Assembly (NCBI RefSeq): GCF_002259585.1
Contig: NZ_MWWS01000004.1
Coordinates: 372,001-436,000 of the forward strand
Direction of reading: 5' to 3'
Length of the DNA: 64,000 bases
Source: Bombiscardovia coagulans
GTDB lineage: Bacteria; Actinomycetota; Actinomycetes; Actinomycetales; Bifidobacteriaceae
The translations under genes were made by a program, and so were the position numbers. Shown one piece after another: positions 26,686 to 35,864 of this stretch (the first letter of the stretch is position 1; each line of letters opens with the position of its first letter). The notes beneath the pieces are model-generated. The model made no database searches, had not been told where the DNA came from, and saw only the letters and a program-made list of their open reading frames with translations.

Positions 26686-28428
26686 TCAGCCCGCAATAGT
26701 GTATTGCAAGAAGGTAGCGTGGTCGGAACTTCGCCACTTCGGTCTGTCGTACAGGGCTCGAGCAGCCGGACCTGATGTTTTTGGCTTATCAGGCGAGTAG
26801 CTTATTTTCCAAGCATTCAACAGAGTCTGATTTAAATTAAGAGGAAACCCCCGCAATCCCGTGAGAGTCACGGTGGTAATTCTGTAGTTAAAGAGCCAGT
26901 CAGCAGGCGCATCTTGACTGACTTGCTGGGCAGCTTGCGCAAGGTAATGGTCAGTGTCTTCTGCCTTTCGGGCTGCCATAGCCTTAGCATACAGATCGCG
27001 AACTACCTTACTATCATAGCCATAGTAATAGTTAGGATTGGTCCATTGCGAAAAATCATGACTCTCAGAATGATCCACTAAAGATAGGTCATAATTATGA
27101 TTTGTGTAAACGTCCTGCATCCAGGTAGAAAATTCAACTACTTGTAGCTGCAAATTAATTCCTATAGGTTTGAGCTGGGATCGCAGTTGATCCCCCAGCT
27201 CAGTACCATATGTATTTGGATACGTCAGCCGAAGTGTCAATGGCTTATCGGGCGTATACCCCACTTGTGCCATAAGTCGCTTAGCCCGCTCAGGATTATG
27301 AGGATACAAATTGGTTATATCTCGATATCCCGGATCTACGCTAGGTATAGGTCCGCCCATGGGTTGATCAACCCCACCACGCGAATCGATAAGGTCTTGA
27401 TGGTTAATGGCATAACGAATTGCCTGCCGCACTCGCATGTCACTAGTTTTTGAACCTTTATTATTAAACGCTAGAACGTACTTATCACTGCCAGCGCCCG
27501 AATGAACAGAATAGTGCTCAGTATCCTTTGTAAACGGTGCGGCAAGATTGGCGGTTATTGGAGCTAGGACTTGTATATCTTGAGATTTCAAAGCATTGAC
27601 TGCTGCATTATCGTCAGCAAAATATCGTAGATGTAGAGTTTCAGTTTTTGCCCTGTGCTGGCGACCCCAATAACGAGTGTTTGCCTTCAGAACTAAGGAA
27701 CTATTAGGCGTAAAACTCTCGACAGTATACGGACCTGAACCTACTGCCTGTGTTTTAGGATCGTACTGAGCCTTACGGTCAAATACTAAACCGGCTCTAC
27801 CAGTGAGAACCCACAGGATATTGGCATAGGGAGCTGTGAGTTGCAGTTGTACATGGTCCTTATCGATAGCTTTCACTGACTGGAAGTTTTGTAATTGGTC
27901 TGCATCATGATAATGGTGTTCCATAAGCTGATTGATGGACCAAGCAACATCCTCTGCATCTAGCTTGTCACCATTTGAAAAGGTAAGGTTCGGATTCAGA
28001 TGAAAAGTATAAGTCGTAGCATCTTCACTAATTTCCCAACTATTAGCCAAGGATGGCATAACACGGTTGGTCTGATCCCTCGACACCAGTCCCTCATACA
28101 CATTACCGATTAACGCTTGGTCTAATGCAGCACCTGACTGATTACGAATATCCAAATTAGCAGGCGCCAGTCTGAAACCTATACTCACACTCTTGCTTAT
28201 CCCAGCGGTTACTCCTGCTGTCGGCTGCTGGTAAGATCGTCCAGCCCATAGCACAGCAATGAGGACGACTGCTAAGAGAGCAGATACTAGCTGCCAAGGT
28301 AAGGGATTGCCCTTACGCGGTGCTTTGAGACGCTGATTCAGCACGGGATCAGTGCTCGGACCTGCAGTCGTATCCTCATGACGGACGGTACCTTCCTGCA
28401 CATCTGTCTTCAATTTTGAACTACTCAT
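26686..28428 (-). CDS. Peptide ABC transporter substrate-binding protein (SBP family 5)
   Basis: 580 residues, first gene of the importer operon. Family 5 features include IGNVYEGLVSRD, the TYTFHLNPNLTFSNGDKLDA block, AVGSGPYTVESF and VRQAIRYAINHQDLID. It captures peptides or similar ligands outside the cell. Unusually, the N-terminal 45 residues are hydrophilic and followed by one membrane helix (ALLAVVLIAVLWAG, about 50-63) with no lipobox cysteine, so it appears anchored by an uncleaved helix instead of a lipid. The ligand is not determinable. Confidence 0.9.
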   Translation of the reverse strand: MSSSKLKTDVQEGTVRHEDTTAGPSTDPVLNQRLKAPRKGNPLPWQLVSALLAVVLIAVLWAGRSYQQPTAGVTAGISKSVSIGFRLAPANLDIRNQSGAALDQALIGNVYEGLVSRDQTNRVMPSLANSWEISEDATTYTFHLNPNLTFSNGDKLDAEDVAWSINQLMEHHYHDADQLQNFQSVKAIDKDHVQLQLTAPYANILWVLTGRAGLVFDRKAQYDPKTQAVGSGPYTVESFTPNSSLVLKANTRYWGRQHRAKTETLHLRYFADDNAAVNALKSQDIQVLAPITANLAAPFTKDTEHYSVHSGAGSDKYVLAFNNKGSKTSDMRVRQAIRYAINHQDLIDSRGGVDQPMGGPIPSVDPGYRDITNLYPHNPERAKRLMAQVGYTPDKPLTLRLTYPNTYGTELGDQLRSQLKPIGINLQLQVVEFSTWMQDVYTNHNYDLSLVDHSESHDFSQWTNPNYYYGYDSKVVRDLYAKAMAARKAEDTDHYLAQAAQQVSQDAPADWLFNYRITTVTLTGLRGFPLNLNQTLLNAWKISYSPDKPKTSGPAARALYDRPKWRSSDHATFLQYTIAG

Positions 28429-28560
28429 GTAGAATCACCTCATGGTTTGGTTGGCCGCCATTAGGGTCGACCACCTCCCATCAGTGTAGACCTCTAAACC
28501 GACCTGTGGTAGACCTACAGCCGCTAGAATGATTCTCGGGAGATACATGAGGAGGACAGT

Positions 28561-29343
28561 ATGCTACTAGCGGTTGATATAGGCAATACCAATATAGTTA
28601 TTAGTTTCATGGAAGGAGAACAAGTCTGCTCCACCTACCGAATTGGCACCCATCCAGAACGAAGCACAGATGAATATGGGCTGATTCTCAACGACTTCCT
28701 ACGCATGAGCCCCTACCAGGCACATGATATTCATGGCGCGATTATTGCATCGGTTGTTCCAAAGGTCTTACACTCACTCCGTTCTGCCATACAGGATTAT
28801 ATGAAAGTCGAACCAGTCATTATTGGTCCTGGTATTAAAACAGGGATCAACATCCGTCTTGACGATCCCAAATCGTTGGGGGCTGACTGTTTAGCTGACT
28901 GTGTAGGAGCCTACGCCACGTACGGGGGATCCGTTGTTGTAGCTGATTTTGGTACGGCAACGACTTGCAATTACATAGATCCCCAAGGCGCAATTTGCTC
29001 TGGTTTGATTACCGTAGGCATCAATGCTGGTTCTGCCGCCCTATGGTCTCAAACCGCTCAGCTTCCCGAGGTTGAGCTAGCAAAACCACGCACAATTATT
29101 ACTACCAACACGAAAGACGCCATGCAAGCAGGCCTCTACTACAATTTCCTAGGTGGCTTCGAACGCATTATCCTTCAATTCCGAAAAGAAATTACAGACG
29201 ATTTTCAGGTAATTGCCACTGGTGGCTTGGGACGAATGTTCGCAGACGAAACAGACCTGATCGATTCGTACGATCCCGACCTCATGTTCAAGGGAATGGC
29301 AATCATGTACGAGCTCAACCAGCATCCCGCACCCAGTACATGA
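28561..29343 (+). CDS. coaX: Type III pantothenate kinase
   Basis: First step of coenzyme A synthesis, phosphorylating pantothenate. 260 residues. The nucleotide-binding DIGNTN motif is at residues 6-11, the GADCLADCVGAY motif in the middle (about 101-112), and DFGTATTCNYI at about 127-137. The ATG follows GAGGAGGACAG. It is divergent from the peptide transporter operon and convergent with the pseudouridine synthase gene. Confidence 0.95.
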   Translation: MLLAVDIGNTNIVISFMEGEQVCSTYRIGTHPERSTDEYGLILNDFLRMSPYQAHDIHGAIIASVVPKVLHSLRSAIQDYMKVEPVIIGPGIKTGINIRLDDPKSLGADCLADCVGAYATYGGSVVVADFGTATTCNYIDPQGAICSGLITVGINAGSAALWSQTAQLPEVELAKPRTIITTNTKDAMQAGLYYNFLGGFERIILQFRKEITDDFQVIATGGLGRMFADETDLIDSYDPDLMFKGMAIMYELNQHPAPST

Positions 29344-29373
29344 GGGAAAACAAGAACTCCCCCATTCACTACA

Positions 29374-30144
29374 CTAACAAGTTAAAGGAATTCTAGAAGT
29401 AAACACCATACGCTGTCCCGTATACGGATCCCTGAAGCTGAGATTTCGAGCAACCAACTGCAGTGGCTGACTAAAGTCATCACTAGGCTGCTGACGAACT
29501 ATCGGGTACAGATCATCTCCGAGTATTGGAAGCCCGAGAGAGGCCATGTGAACTCTCAGCTGGTGAGTTTTACCAGTTTTGGGGTACAACTGATATGGCC
29601 GGTACAACCTATTACTGTTACAACCATAAGCTTTAGATGGTCTATACAGTCCACCGAAGTGATCTAAACAGACAGTTGTTGTTGCATTGGTTGTTCCAGG
29701 CAACTCAAAAGCCTGAATCCGTCCCTGCTGCTTCTCAATTCGAGAACATCTCCTTACAGGGAAAGGCGCTGGCGGATTCAGTTTAGTGACAGTTCCGTAC
29801 TGTGGCACGGATGTGGGACATGCAGGAGCCAAACACTCATATATCTTGTCCACTCTCTTATTTTGAAAGAGCATCTGATAGGCCCCTCGAGCAGATGGCT
29901 CGCGGACAAAAATCAAAACTCCTGCCGTAGACCGATCCAGGCGATGAGCTGGCGTGATTTGCGCTTCCCCAAAACGCATCCGTAAACGCATCAAAGCTGT
30001 GCTTTGATACCACATTCCCCTGGGAGTAGTTGGCAAGAAATGGGGCTTATCAACCACAATAATGTGCTCGTCTTCATAGATGACAGAAAGCTCAAAGGGT
30101 ATGTCAGGCTCGCTTGTCACCCACCGATGGCGCTTGAACGACAC
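29374..30144 (-). CDS. RluA-family RNA pseudouridine synthase
   Basis: 256 residues. The catalytic aspartate sits in AHRLDRSTAGVLIF, followed by KNKRVDKIYE-like NKRVDKIYECLA and the GKTHQLRVHMASLGLPILGDD block. This subgroup has an N-terminal YEDEHIIVVDKPHFLPTTPR start and no S4 domain, and often modifies 23S rRNA. The exact target is unknown. It lies 8 bp after glmS in the same direction. Confidence 0.9.
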   Translation of the reverse strand: MSFKRHRWVTSEPDIPFELSVIYEDEHIIVVDKPHFLPTTPRGMWYQSTALMRLRMRFGEAQITPAHRLDRSTAGVLIFVREPSARGAYQMLFQNKRVDKIYECLAPACPTSVPQYGTVTKLNPPAPFPVRRCSRIEKQQGRIQAFELPGTTNATTTVCLDHFGGLYRPSKAYGCNSNRLYRPYQLYPKTGKTHQLRVHMASLGLPILGDDLYPIVRQQPSDDFSQPLQLVARNLSFRDPYTGQRMVFTSRIPLTC

Positions 30145-30152
30145 AACGAGGC

Positions 30153-32045
30153 CTACTCTACCGTTACAGATTTAGCCAAGTTTCTAGGTTTATCTACATC
30201 AAGACCCTTATCTTTTGCCATTTCCAAAGCAAACAGTTGCAAAGGTACAACATCAACCAGCGGACTCATGAGTGTGGGGCATGTTGGGCGCCAGAAGACT
30301 ACATCTGCATAGCGGTCAACATCCGGGTCACCTTCTTCTGCCACAGCAATAACAAAAGCACCACGTGCTTTTACTTCTTCAATAGATGAGATCACCTTGT
30401 TATGCAGTAAGTCCCTACCACGAGAACTCGGTACGATTACCACGATTGGCTCACCCTCTTCGACCAGGGCAATAGGGCCATGCTTAAGCTCACCAGCTGC
30501 AAAGCCTTCAGTGAAAGTATAGGCAATCTCTTTCAGTTTTAAAGCACCTTCCAGAGCAACTGGATAACCCACATGCCTTCCTAAGAAGAGGAAAGATTTA
30601 GCAGTAATAAGGCTCTTTGCAGCGCGTGCGATCGTTTGAGTTTGTGTATCTAACACCCATTGGATTTTACGCGGCATATCCTTTAAGGATTCCACTACCT
30701 GATGAATTTCGTCACGGAACATAGTTCCTTTGACTTGTGCAAGATATAAACCAAGCAGGTATGCTGCTACAACCTGTGAGACAAAAGCCTTGGTTGAAGC
30801 CACTGCAATTTCCGGGCCCGCATGTGTATACAAAACGGCATCAGATTCACGGGGAATAGAAGATCCCTGGGTATTACATATTGCCAAAACACGTGAACCT
30901 TGCTCACGAGCATGCCTCAGGGCCATGAGGGTGTCCATCGTCTCTCCAGACTGAGAGATGGCAACCACAAGTGTACGAGGTGTCAAAATTGGGTCCCTAT
31001 AACGGAATTCATGAGCTAGTTCTACTTCTACTGGAATGCGCACCCAGTGTTCAATGGCATACTTGGCAACGAAACCCGCATACGAAGCGGTTCCACAAGC
31101 GACTATGATAATTTTATCTATTTGCCGGAACACTTCAGGCTCAATGTGGACTTCATCCAAGTTCAAATCGCCGTTAGGATTGAAACGACCAAGTAAGGTG
31201 TCAGCGACGGCCGTCGGATCCTCGTGAATCTCTTTATCCATGAAGGAGTCCCAACCACCTTTTTGGGCAGAAGAAGCATCCCAATTAATGGTGAAACGGT
31301 GTGAATCTGTAACAGGATTGCCATCAAAATCAGTAACTTCAATTGATTCTCCGCTGATACAAACGGCCTCATCCTGCCCCAACTCCATAGCCTGCTTGGT
31401 ATGAGCTACAAAAGCTGCTAAATCGGAGCCCAAGAAATTCTCATGCTCACCTAGTCCAACCACCAGTGGTGAATCATGTCGTATTCCCACCACAATTCCT
31501 GGTTGACGCACATCTACTGCAAGAATAGTGAAAGCTCCAGTAAGCATTCGGGCAGTGCGGCGAATAGCTTCAAAAAGATCAGGTTTGCCGGTTTCCGCTA
31601 TGATGGTATCAGCGACTTTACCTGCCAATTTGGCCACAACTTCAGTGTCTGTATTAGATACGAACGTATAGCCTTCAGCTTGCAGGTCGAATTTGAGCTG
31701 AGCCGCATTTTCAATAATTCCGTTGTGAATAACAGCGATTTTCTCGTCTTGGCTGATATGAGGATGTGCGTTCACGTCATTAGGTTCGCCGTTAGTGGCC
31801 CAACGGGTATGGCCTATACCGACTGTAGCTTCGGGCATAGGTTGGGACTCAATACTGTGGACAAGGTTATTGAGCCGGCCCGCCTTCTTACGCCAAGCAA
31901 CTTTCCCCATACCAGGTGCAACAAGAGCCACACCTGCTGAGTCGTAGCCACGATATTCTAACCGTTCAAGTCCTTGTAGGCAGACCTCAAGAGGTTTGGC
32001 ACAGGCAGTATTCGTCAATGAAGCATATCCAACAATTCCACACAT
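30153..32045 (-). CDS. glmS: Glutamine:fructose-6-phosphate aminotransferase
   Basis: Makes glucosamine 6-phosphate for cell-wall precursors. 630 residues. The N-terminal glutamine amidotransferase begins with the nucleophile Cys2 (MCGIVGYA) and has GHTRWATNGEPN; the two SIS domains contain CGTASYAG, SQSGETMDTL and the C-terminal DKPRNLAKSVTVE. I see no Shine-Dalgarno before the ATG; a TAGTAT box 8 bases upstream suggests a very short leader. No glmS ribozyme-like context was recognised. Confidence 0.96.
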   Translation of the reverse strand: MCGIVGYASLTNTACAKPLEVCLQGLERLEYRGYDSAGVALVAPGMGKVAWRKKAGRLNNLVHSIESQPMPEATVGIGHTRWATNGEPNDVNAHPHISQDEKIAVIHNGIIENAAQLKFDLQAEGYTFVSNTDTEVVAKLAGKVADTIIAETGKPDLFEAIRRTARMLTGAFTILAVDVRQPGIVVGIRHDSPLVVGLGEHENFLGSDLAAFVAHTKQAMELGQDEAVCISGESIEVTDFDGNPVTDSHRFTINWDASSAQKGGWDSFMDKEIHEDPTAVADTLLGRFNPNGDLNLDEVHIEPEVFRQIDKIIIVACGTASYAGFVAKYAIEHWVRIPVEVELAHEFRYRDPILTPRTLVVAISQSGETMDTLMALRHAREQGSRVLAICNTQGSSIPRESDAVLYTHAGPEIAVASTKAFVSQVVAAYLLGLYLAQVKGTMFRDEIHQVVESLKDMPRKIQWVLDTQTQTIARAAKSLITAKSFLFLGRHVGYPVALEGALKLKEIAYTFTEGFAAGELKHGPIALVEEGEPIVVIVPSSRGRDLLHNKVISSIEEVKARGAFVIAVAEEGDPDVDRYADVVFWRPTCPTLMSPLVDVVPLQLFALEMAKDKGLDVDKPRNLAKSVTVE

Positions 32046-32816
32046 AAGTATCTATACTATGCCGCATGCTGCCAAAGTTGTACTGCAAGCGTACCTCTTG
32101 CCGAAATTTCTACATACTTCTGCTCGTCTACTCTTAGATTTCAACTCCTGATTCATGCCACAAAGCCACCTTGGCTGCTACCAGCATCATATACCATCCA
32201 TAAACTGAGGTCTGGTGACACTCACAGTAGGCTGAGACTACCTGTGAAATTCACGAACAGTGACAGTCTTAATCTTTCATGCAGCCTCTCGAGAATAGCT
32301 GTTTGTGGAACTTGTACCCTGGTATATCTTGCAACACAGAGACGGAATGTAGTCGCTGTGCTGATAGTCGCAGTCCATGGAAACAGTTGTCTTCTAAGAA
32401 TTAAACTACCATCAGAAGTTGCGGTCCTAGTTGGGTTGTTTTGATGATATGCACAGGACGAATCTAGTCAGCGACACTATACTCATTCAGGCAGGCCTCT
32501 GACCAGTGCTGATTACCTATCACTATCCTCTGCCGAACCATTCGTCTTCCAGTTTTTGACCTGCATAGGTATGCCACTCCGGCATACACTAGGTATTGTT
32601 GTGGGTAATGCCGTATCTGTATACGGTTATAGTGCCCCATGTTTTTAACCCAATAATCAGTGCAGTTCAAACATATGGAGATGATCCAGCTCGCTGTCTT
32701 CAAGAAATGAACAACTATGCAAGTCGTAAACATTTCATGTACGTAAGACAGGAATACAGCAAGCTCTAATGACGCTATTAACAAGCGTCCGGGTGCAGCT
32801 TGAGAACAGTCAACAC
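32046..32816. other. Intergenic stretch between glmS and smpB
   Basis: About 770 bp with no gene I can support. A 66-codon plus frame (32244-32444) and a 106-codon minus frame (32464-32784) lack recognisable features and ribosome sites. Small inverted repeats are present, such as CCGTAT/ATACGG near 32610-32626 and CACAG/CTGTG near 32223-32246. I looked for tmRNA, which often neighbours smpB, and found no tRNA-like TPsiC arm. Confidence 0.4.
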
Positions 32817-33293
32817 TTATCCATGTAAGTTCTTGTATCGCATAGCCCTCTGAGCTTCGCGCTTATCTTGTTCCTCTTTTAAAGCTTGTCGCTTGTCATA
32901 CTCATGTTTACCTCTGGCCAAAGCGATGGAAGCCTTGACCCTGCCATCTTTGAAATACAAACTCAGAGGCACAATCGTATAGCCCTTAGCCTCAGTTTGT
33001 CTGCTTAATTTGCCAATCTGCTTGGCGTGTAACAATAACTTACGCTTACGTTTGGGAGCATGATTATTCCAAGTACCGTTCAAATACTCAGGAATATTTG
33101 CACCCTCAAGCCAAACCTCACCTGCCCGATCGATCGAAACGAAGGCCTCGGCAAGGGACGCCCGGCCCTCACGCAGGGACTTAACTTCAGTACCTGTTAA
33201 GGCAATGCCAGCCTCATACTGATCTTCAATCACGTAATCATGACGAGCCCTACGGTTTTGGGCTATCACCTGAGTGCCTTCTTCTCTGGCCAC
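32817..33293 (-). CDS. smpB: SsrA-binding protein
   Basis: Binds tmRNA and delivers it to stalled ribosomes for trans-translation. 158 residues, usual size. Signature parts are QNRRARHDYVIEDQYEAGI, ALTGTEVKSLREGRASL, LLLHAKQIGKL and the C-terminal KRQALKEEQDKREAQRAMRY tail that enters the decoding site. It follows the peptidoglycan hydrolase gene by about 125 bp, the usual actinobacterial order. Confidence 0.96.
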   Translation of the reverse strand: MAREEGTQVIAQNRRARHDYVIEDQYEAGIALTGTEVKSLREGRASLAEAFVSIDRAGEVWLEGANIPEYLNGTWNNHAPKRKRKLLLHAKQIGKLSRQTEAKGYTIVPLSLYFKDGRVKASIALARGKHEYDKRQALKEEQDKREAQRAMRYKNLHG

Positions 33294-33417
33294 TTCAGCC
33301 CCCTTCCATAGAGCACTTTTTGTAAAACCGCAACAGCTTGCAGTAGTAACCCTCTTAGACGATAGCAGAATGTTGCTCTGAATTCATATCCTTACGAGAT
33401 GCATACGTGTTTTATAT

Positions 33418-34809
33418 TTAGTAATGCACATACTGGTAGTTGCTAGCATTGTATATGACTTCAGCATATGGGAAGGTTGGAAAACCTGTTCCTCCCTCAG
33501 ACACTAAAACAGAACCATCTGAATTAACGCGCTCAACAACAGCAACATGCCCATACGTAAGGTCAGCAGTCCAATTCGTCACTCGTTGCCCACGAGCAAA
33601 CACCATTGCAGCGCCGACATGAGGTGTGTTGTTAACCAAATATCCTAGACTCCGACCTGTATCTGCCCATTGCGCGCCGTTACCCATATACGAACCGACC
33701 GGTAATCGTAACTCAGAACGCCGTAAGTAAGCCCACAAGGTGCACTGACGGGCAGGGTATGCCGAGCCACCTACCGTATTGCCGGTATTGTGTCCATAAC
33801 AGAAACCAGACCCAGGTGGGCAGGAACCTGGAACTGCATAATTCATTCCCGATGCAGATCCACCACCGATAGGAGCATTAGGTCCTGGAGCAGGTACACT
33901 CGGTGCGGAGATTGGACCAGTTTGCTGCACCCCTCCTGTACCAGGAGTTGCTACAGCATTGACAGCAGATTGCTGCGCTGCCATAGCATCAATTTCAGAT
34001 TTCATAGCAACGATATCTGCGGCTTCTCTAGCGCTCTGCGAAGATAAGCTTCCTTTTTGCGCCTCCAGTGCAGCTCTTACCTGGCTACCTTGATCCCGCA
34101 AAGCTGTGAGTTGGGTCTGCTTATCCTGAGCATCCTGCGCAGCACGCTGTGCTGCAGCCTCTTCCTGATCGGCCTGTTTTTTCAAGACCGCTATTTGTTG
34201 TTCAATAGCTTCAAGACGATCTTTACGATTCCTTGATGTGCTTATAGTACCCGCAGCATCATTAGCCGCGTTAGCTTGGCTACGAGACAAAGCCGCATCA
34301 GATTGCATCTTATCAACAAAATCTTGGGTTGACGCTGACTTAGTTACCACATCCATAACTGCTGATGCATCTGAACCATGGAAACTGTTCCGGGCCATTT
34401 GTGCCACTGCATCCTTAGCATCATCATATTCGATACCAGTTTGCTTGATTTTATCTTGCAACGTCTGTTTGTCTTTTCGAGCAGCTTCAAGCCGGTCATT
34501 GGTAGCCATAACCTGGCTCTTAGCCTGATCCAACCGTTGCTGGGACTGAGTTAAGGCCATCTGAGCTGCAGGAATCTGATGAGAATTCAAATCATCCAGA
34601 GCTTCGATTTGTTGCACTAACTGGGCATTGACTCCAGCAAGCTTACTTCGTAAAGCTTCATTATTGTTGACCTTCTGCTGATATTCACCCCATGTTACAG
34701 CCTGCGCAGGTTCATAATCTGTAACAATACTGACTACGCCAACAACCATAAAGGCGCAGCAAGATACCACAAATCCAACACCAGTGCGCAAGCGTCGTAC
34801 TTGTTTCAC
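33418..34809 (-). CDS. FtsEX-associated CHAP-domain peptidoglycan hydrolase
   Basis: 463 residues. A signal peptide (basic start, hydrophobic GVGFVVSCCAFMVVGVVSIV, cleavage near AQA) leads into a long coiled coil (about 45-285) rich in Gln, Ala and Lys, then a Pro/Gly linker and a C-terminal CHAP domain with the catalytic cysteine in PARQCTLWAYLRR and histidine in TYGHVAVVE. The build matches PcsB-like hydrolases that FtsEX activates, and the gene follows ftsE-ftsX. It should cleave septal peptidoglycan outside the cell. The activation mechanism is inferred from family and context. Confidence 0.9.
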   Translation of the reverse strand: MKQVRRLRTGVGFVVSCCAFMVVGVVSIVTDYEPAQAVTWGEYQQKVNNNEALRSKLAGVNAQLVQQIEALDDLNSHQIPAAQMALTQSQQRLDQAKSQVMATNDRLEAARKDKQTLQDKIKQTGIEYDDAKDAVAQMARNSFHGSDASAVMDVVTKSASTQDFVDKMQSDAALSRSQANAANDAAGTISTSRNRKDRLEAIEQQIAVLKKQADQEEAAAQRAAQDAQDKQTQLTALRDQGSQVRAALEAQKGSLSSQSAREAADIVAMKSEIDAMAAQQSAVNAVATPGTGGVQQTGPISAPSVPAPGPNAPIGGGSASGMNYAVPGSCPPGSGFCYGHNTGNTVGGSAYPARQCTLWAYLRRSELRLPVGSYMGNGAQWADTGRSLGYLVNNTPHVGAAMVFARGQRVTNWTADLTYGHVAVVERVNSDGSVLVSEGGTGFPTFPYAEVIYNASNYQYVHY

Positions 34810-34940
34810 GATGAATATTCCCTTTCGTCAACTACCTGTATGTAGGTATTCTATACAGCACAAGTTTCTATTGGTTGAAACATCCGCAATCTTTCCTCGA
34901 GATGCTCACTTCAACCTGGCAACTGTTGCTTTACTGAGTT

Positions 34941-35864
34941 TCACACTTGCAAATACCGTCGTAGAGAAATCGTGGATGCCAGAGCGGAAAGCAGCATAGC
35001 CCCTAAGATTAAGGCTGGAGCCATGATCCAAACAGTTGTCTGACTGATGTATGGCATCCACTGTACGGTCTGCGCTAGCCAGTCGGTCACAAATACCTTC
35101 ACAATGGCACTCAGGGCAGCAACTGAAAGTACAGAACCCAAAAGTGAAGCTACCATGCCTTCCAAGATAAATGGCAATCTGATTGTCCAATTAGACGCAC
35201 CAACGAGGCGCATAATCTCAGTTTCGTTTTTCCTGGAGGCAGCGCTTAGCCGAATAGTTGTACCGGTAAGAAGGATAGCCACCAAAACCATGACCGCAGC
35301 TAACACGACAGTTACAACAGTTGCACGGTTTAGTACACTAAAGACGGGATCGAAAATCTCTCTTTGATCCTGTACTTCTTCCACACCTTCACGACCTGTT
35401 AAGACCTCTGAAACCACTTGGTATTTGGTAGGATCAGTCAGCTTGAGCCGCAAGGAGTCCTGCATATCAGCAGCTGTGAGTGTACGTCCTTGGTAAGAAC
35501 CATTAGGATACTGCTTGAGAAAAGTATTCTTATAAAAATCTTCCCGGCTCTCATACGCAATATTCGAGACAGACTTACCTAATTCTGAATGGATTGTGGA
35601 CTCCAAATCAGCAATTTGTGTCTGCGAAGGTGCTTTCCCTGATGCACAAGAAGCAGCTTGACTAGCCCCATCAGGACATAACCAAACTACGACTTCTACC
35701 TGGGTGTACCAATCTCCTTTAGCTTTTGCAATCTGAGCTTGCATCAACCCAGAGGCACCGATAAAGAGGAAGGAAATAAAGGTAACAAGCATGACAGAGA
35801 GAATCATGGAACCGTTGTGCTTGAGGCTGTCCCAAGTGCCAGACAGGATAAATCTCAACCTCAT
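34941..35864 (-). CDS. ftsX: Cell division protein FtsX
   Basis: 307 residues with four membrane helices: one near residues 20-42 and three in the C-terminal third (VVTVVLAAVMVLVAILLTG, then a pair near the end). A large extracellular loop (about 50-180) contacts the hydrolase. The FtsX signature EIMRLVGASNWTIRLPFILEG is present. Its start overlaps the end of ftsE by 4 bp, so the two are coupled. Confidence 0.95.
   Translation of the reverse strand: MRLRFILSGTWDSLKHNGSMILSVMLVTFISFLFIGASGLMQAQIAKAKGDWYTQVEVVVWLCPDGASQAASCASGKAPSQTQIADLESTIHSELGKSVSNIAYESREDFYKNTFLKQYPNGSYQGRTLTAADMQDSLRLKLTDPTKYQVVSEVLTGREGVEEVQDQREIFDPVFSVLNRATVVTVVLAAVMVLVAILLTGTTIRLSAASRKNETEIMRLVGASNWTIRLPFILEGMVASLLGSVLSVAALSAIVKVFVTDWLAQTVQWMPYISQTTVWIMAPALILGAMLLSALASTISLRRYLQV

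Noticed and set aside
32046-32130. glmS ribozyme upstream of glmS
   Set aside because: Known only from Firmicutes-type leaders; the upstream sequence here shows no such conserved core, and the start seems to have a very short leader.
32464-32784. A 106-codon minus frame and possible tmRNA next to smpB
   Set aside because: No recognisable protein features. No tRNA-like acceptor or TPsiC arm was found, so ssrA must be elsewhere.
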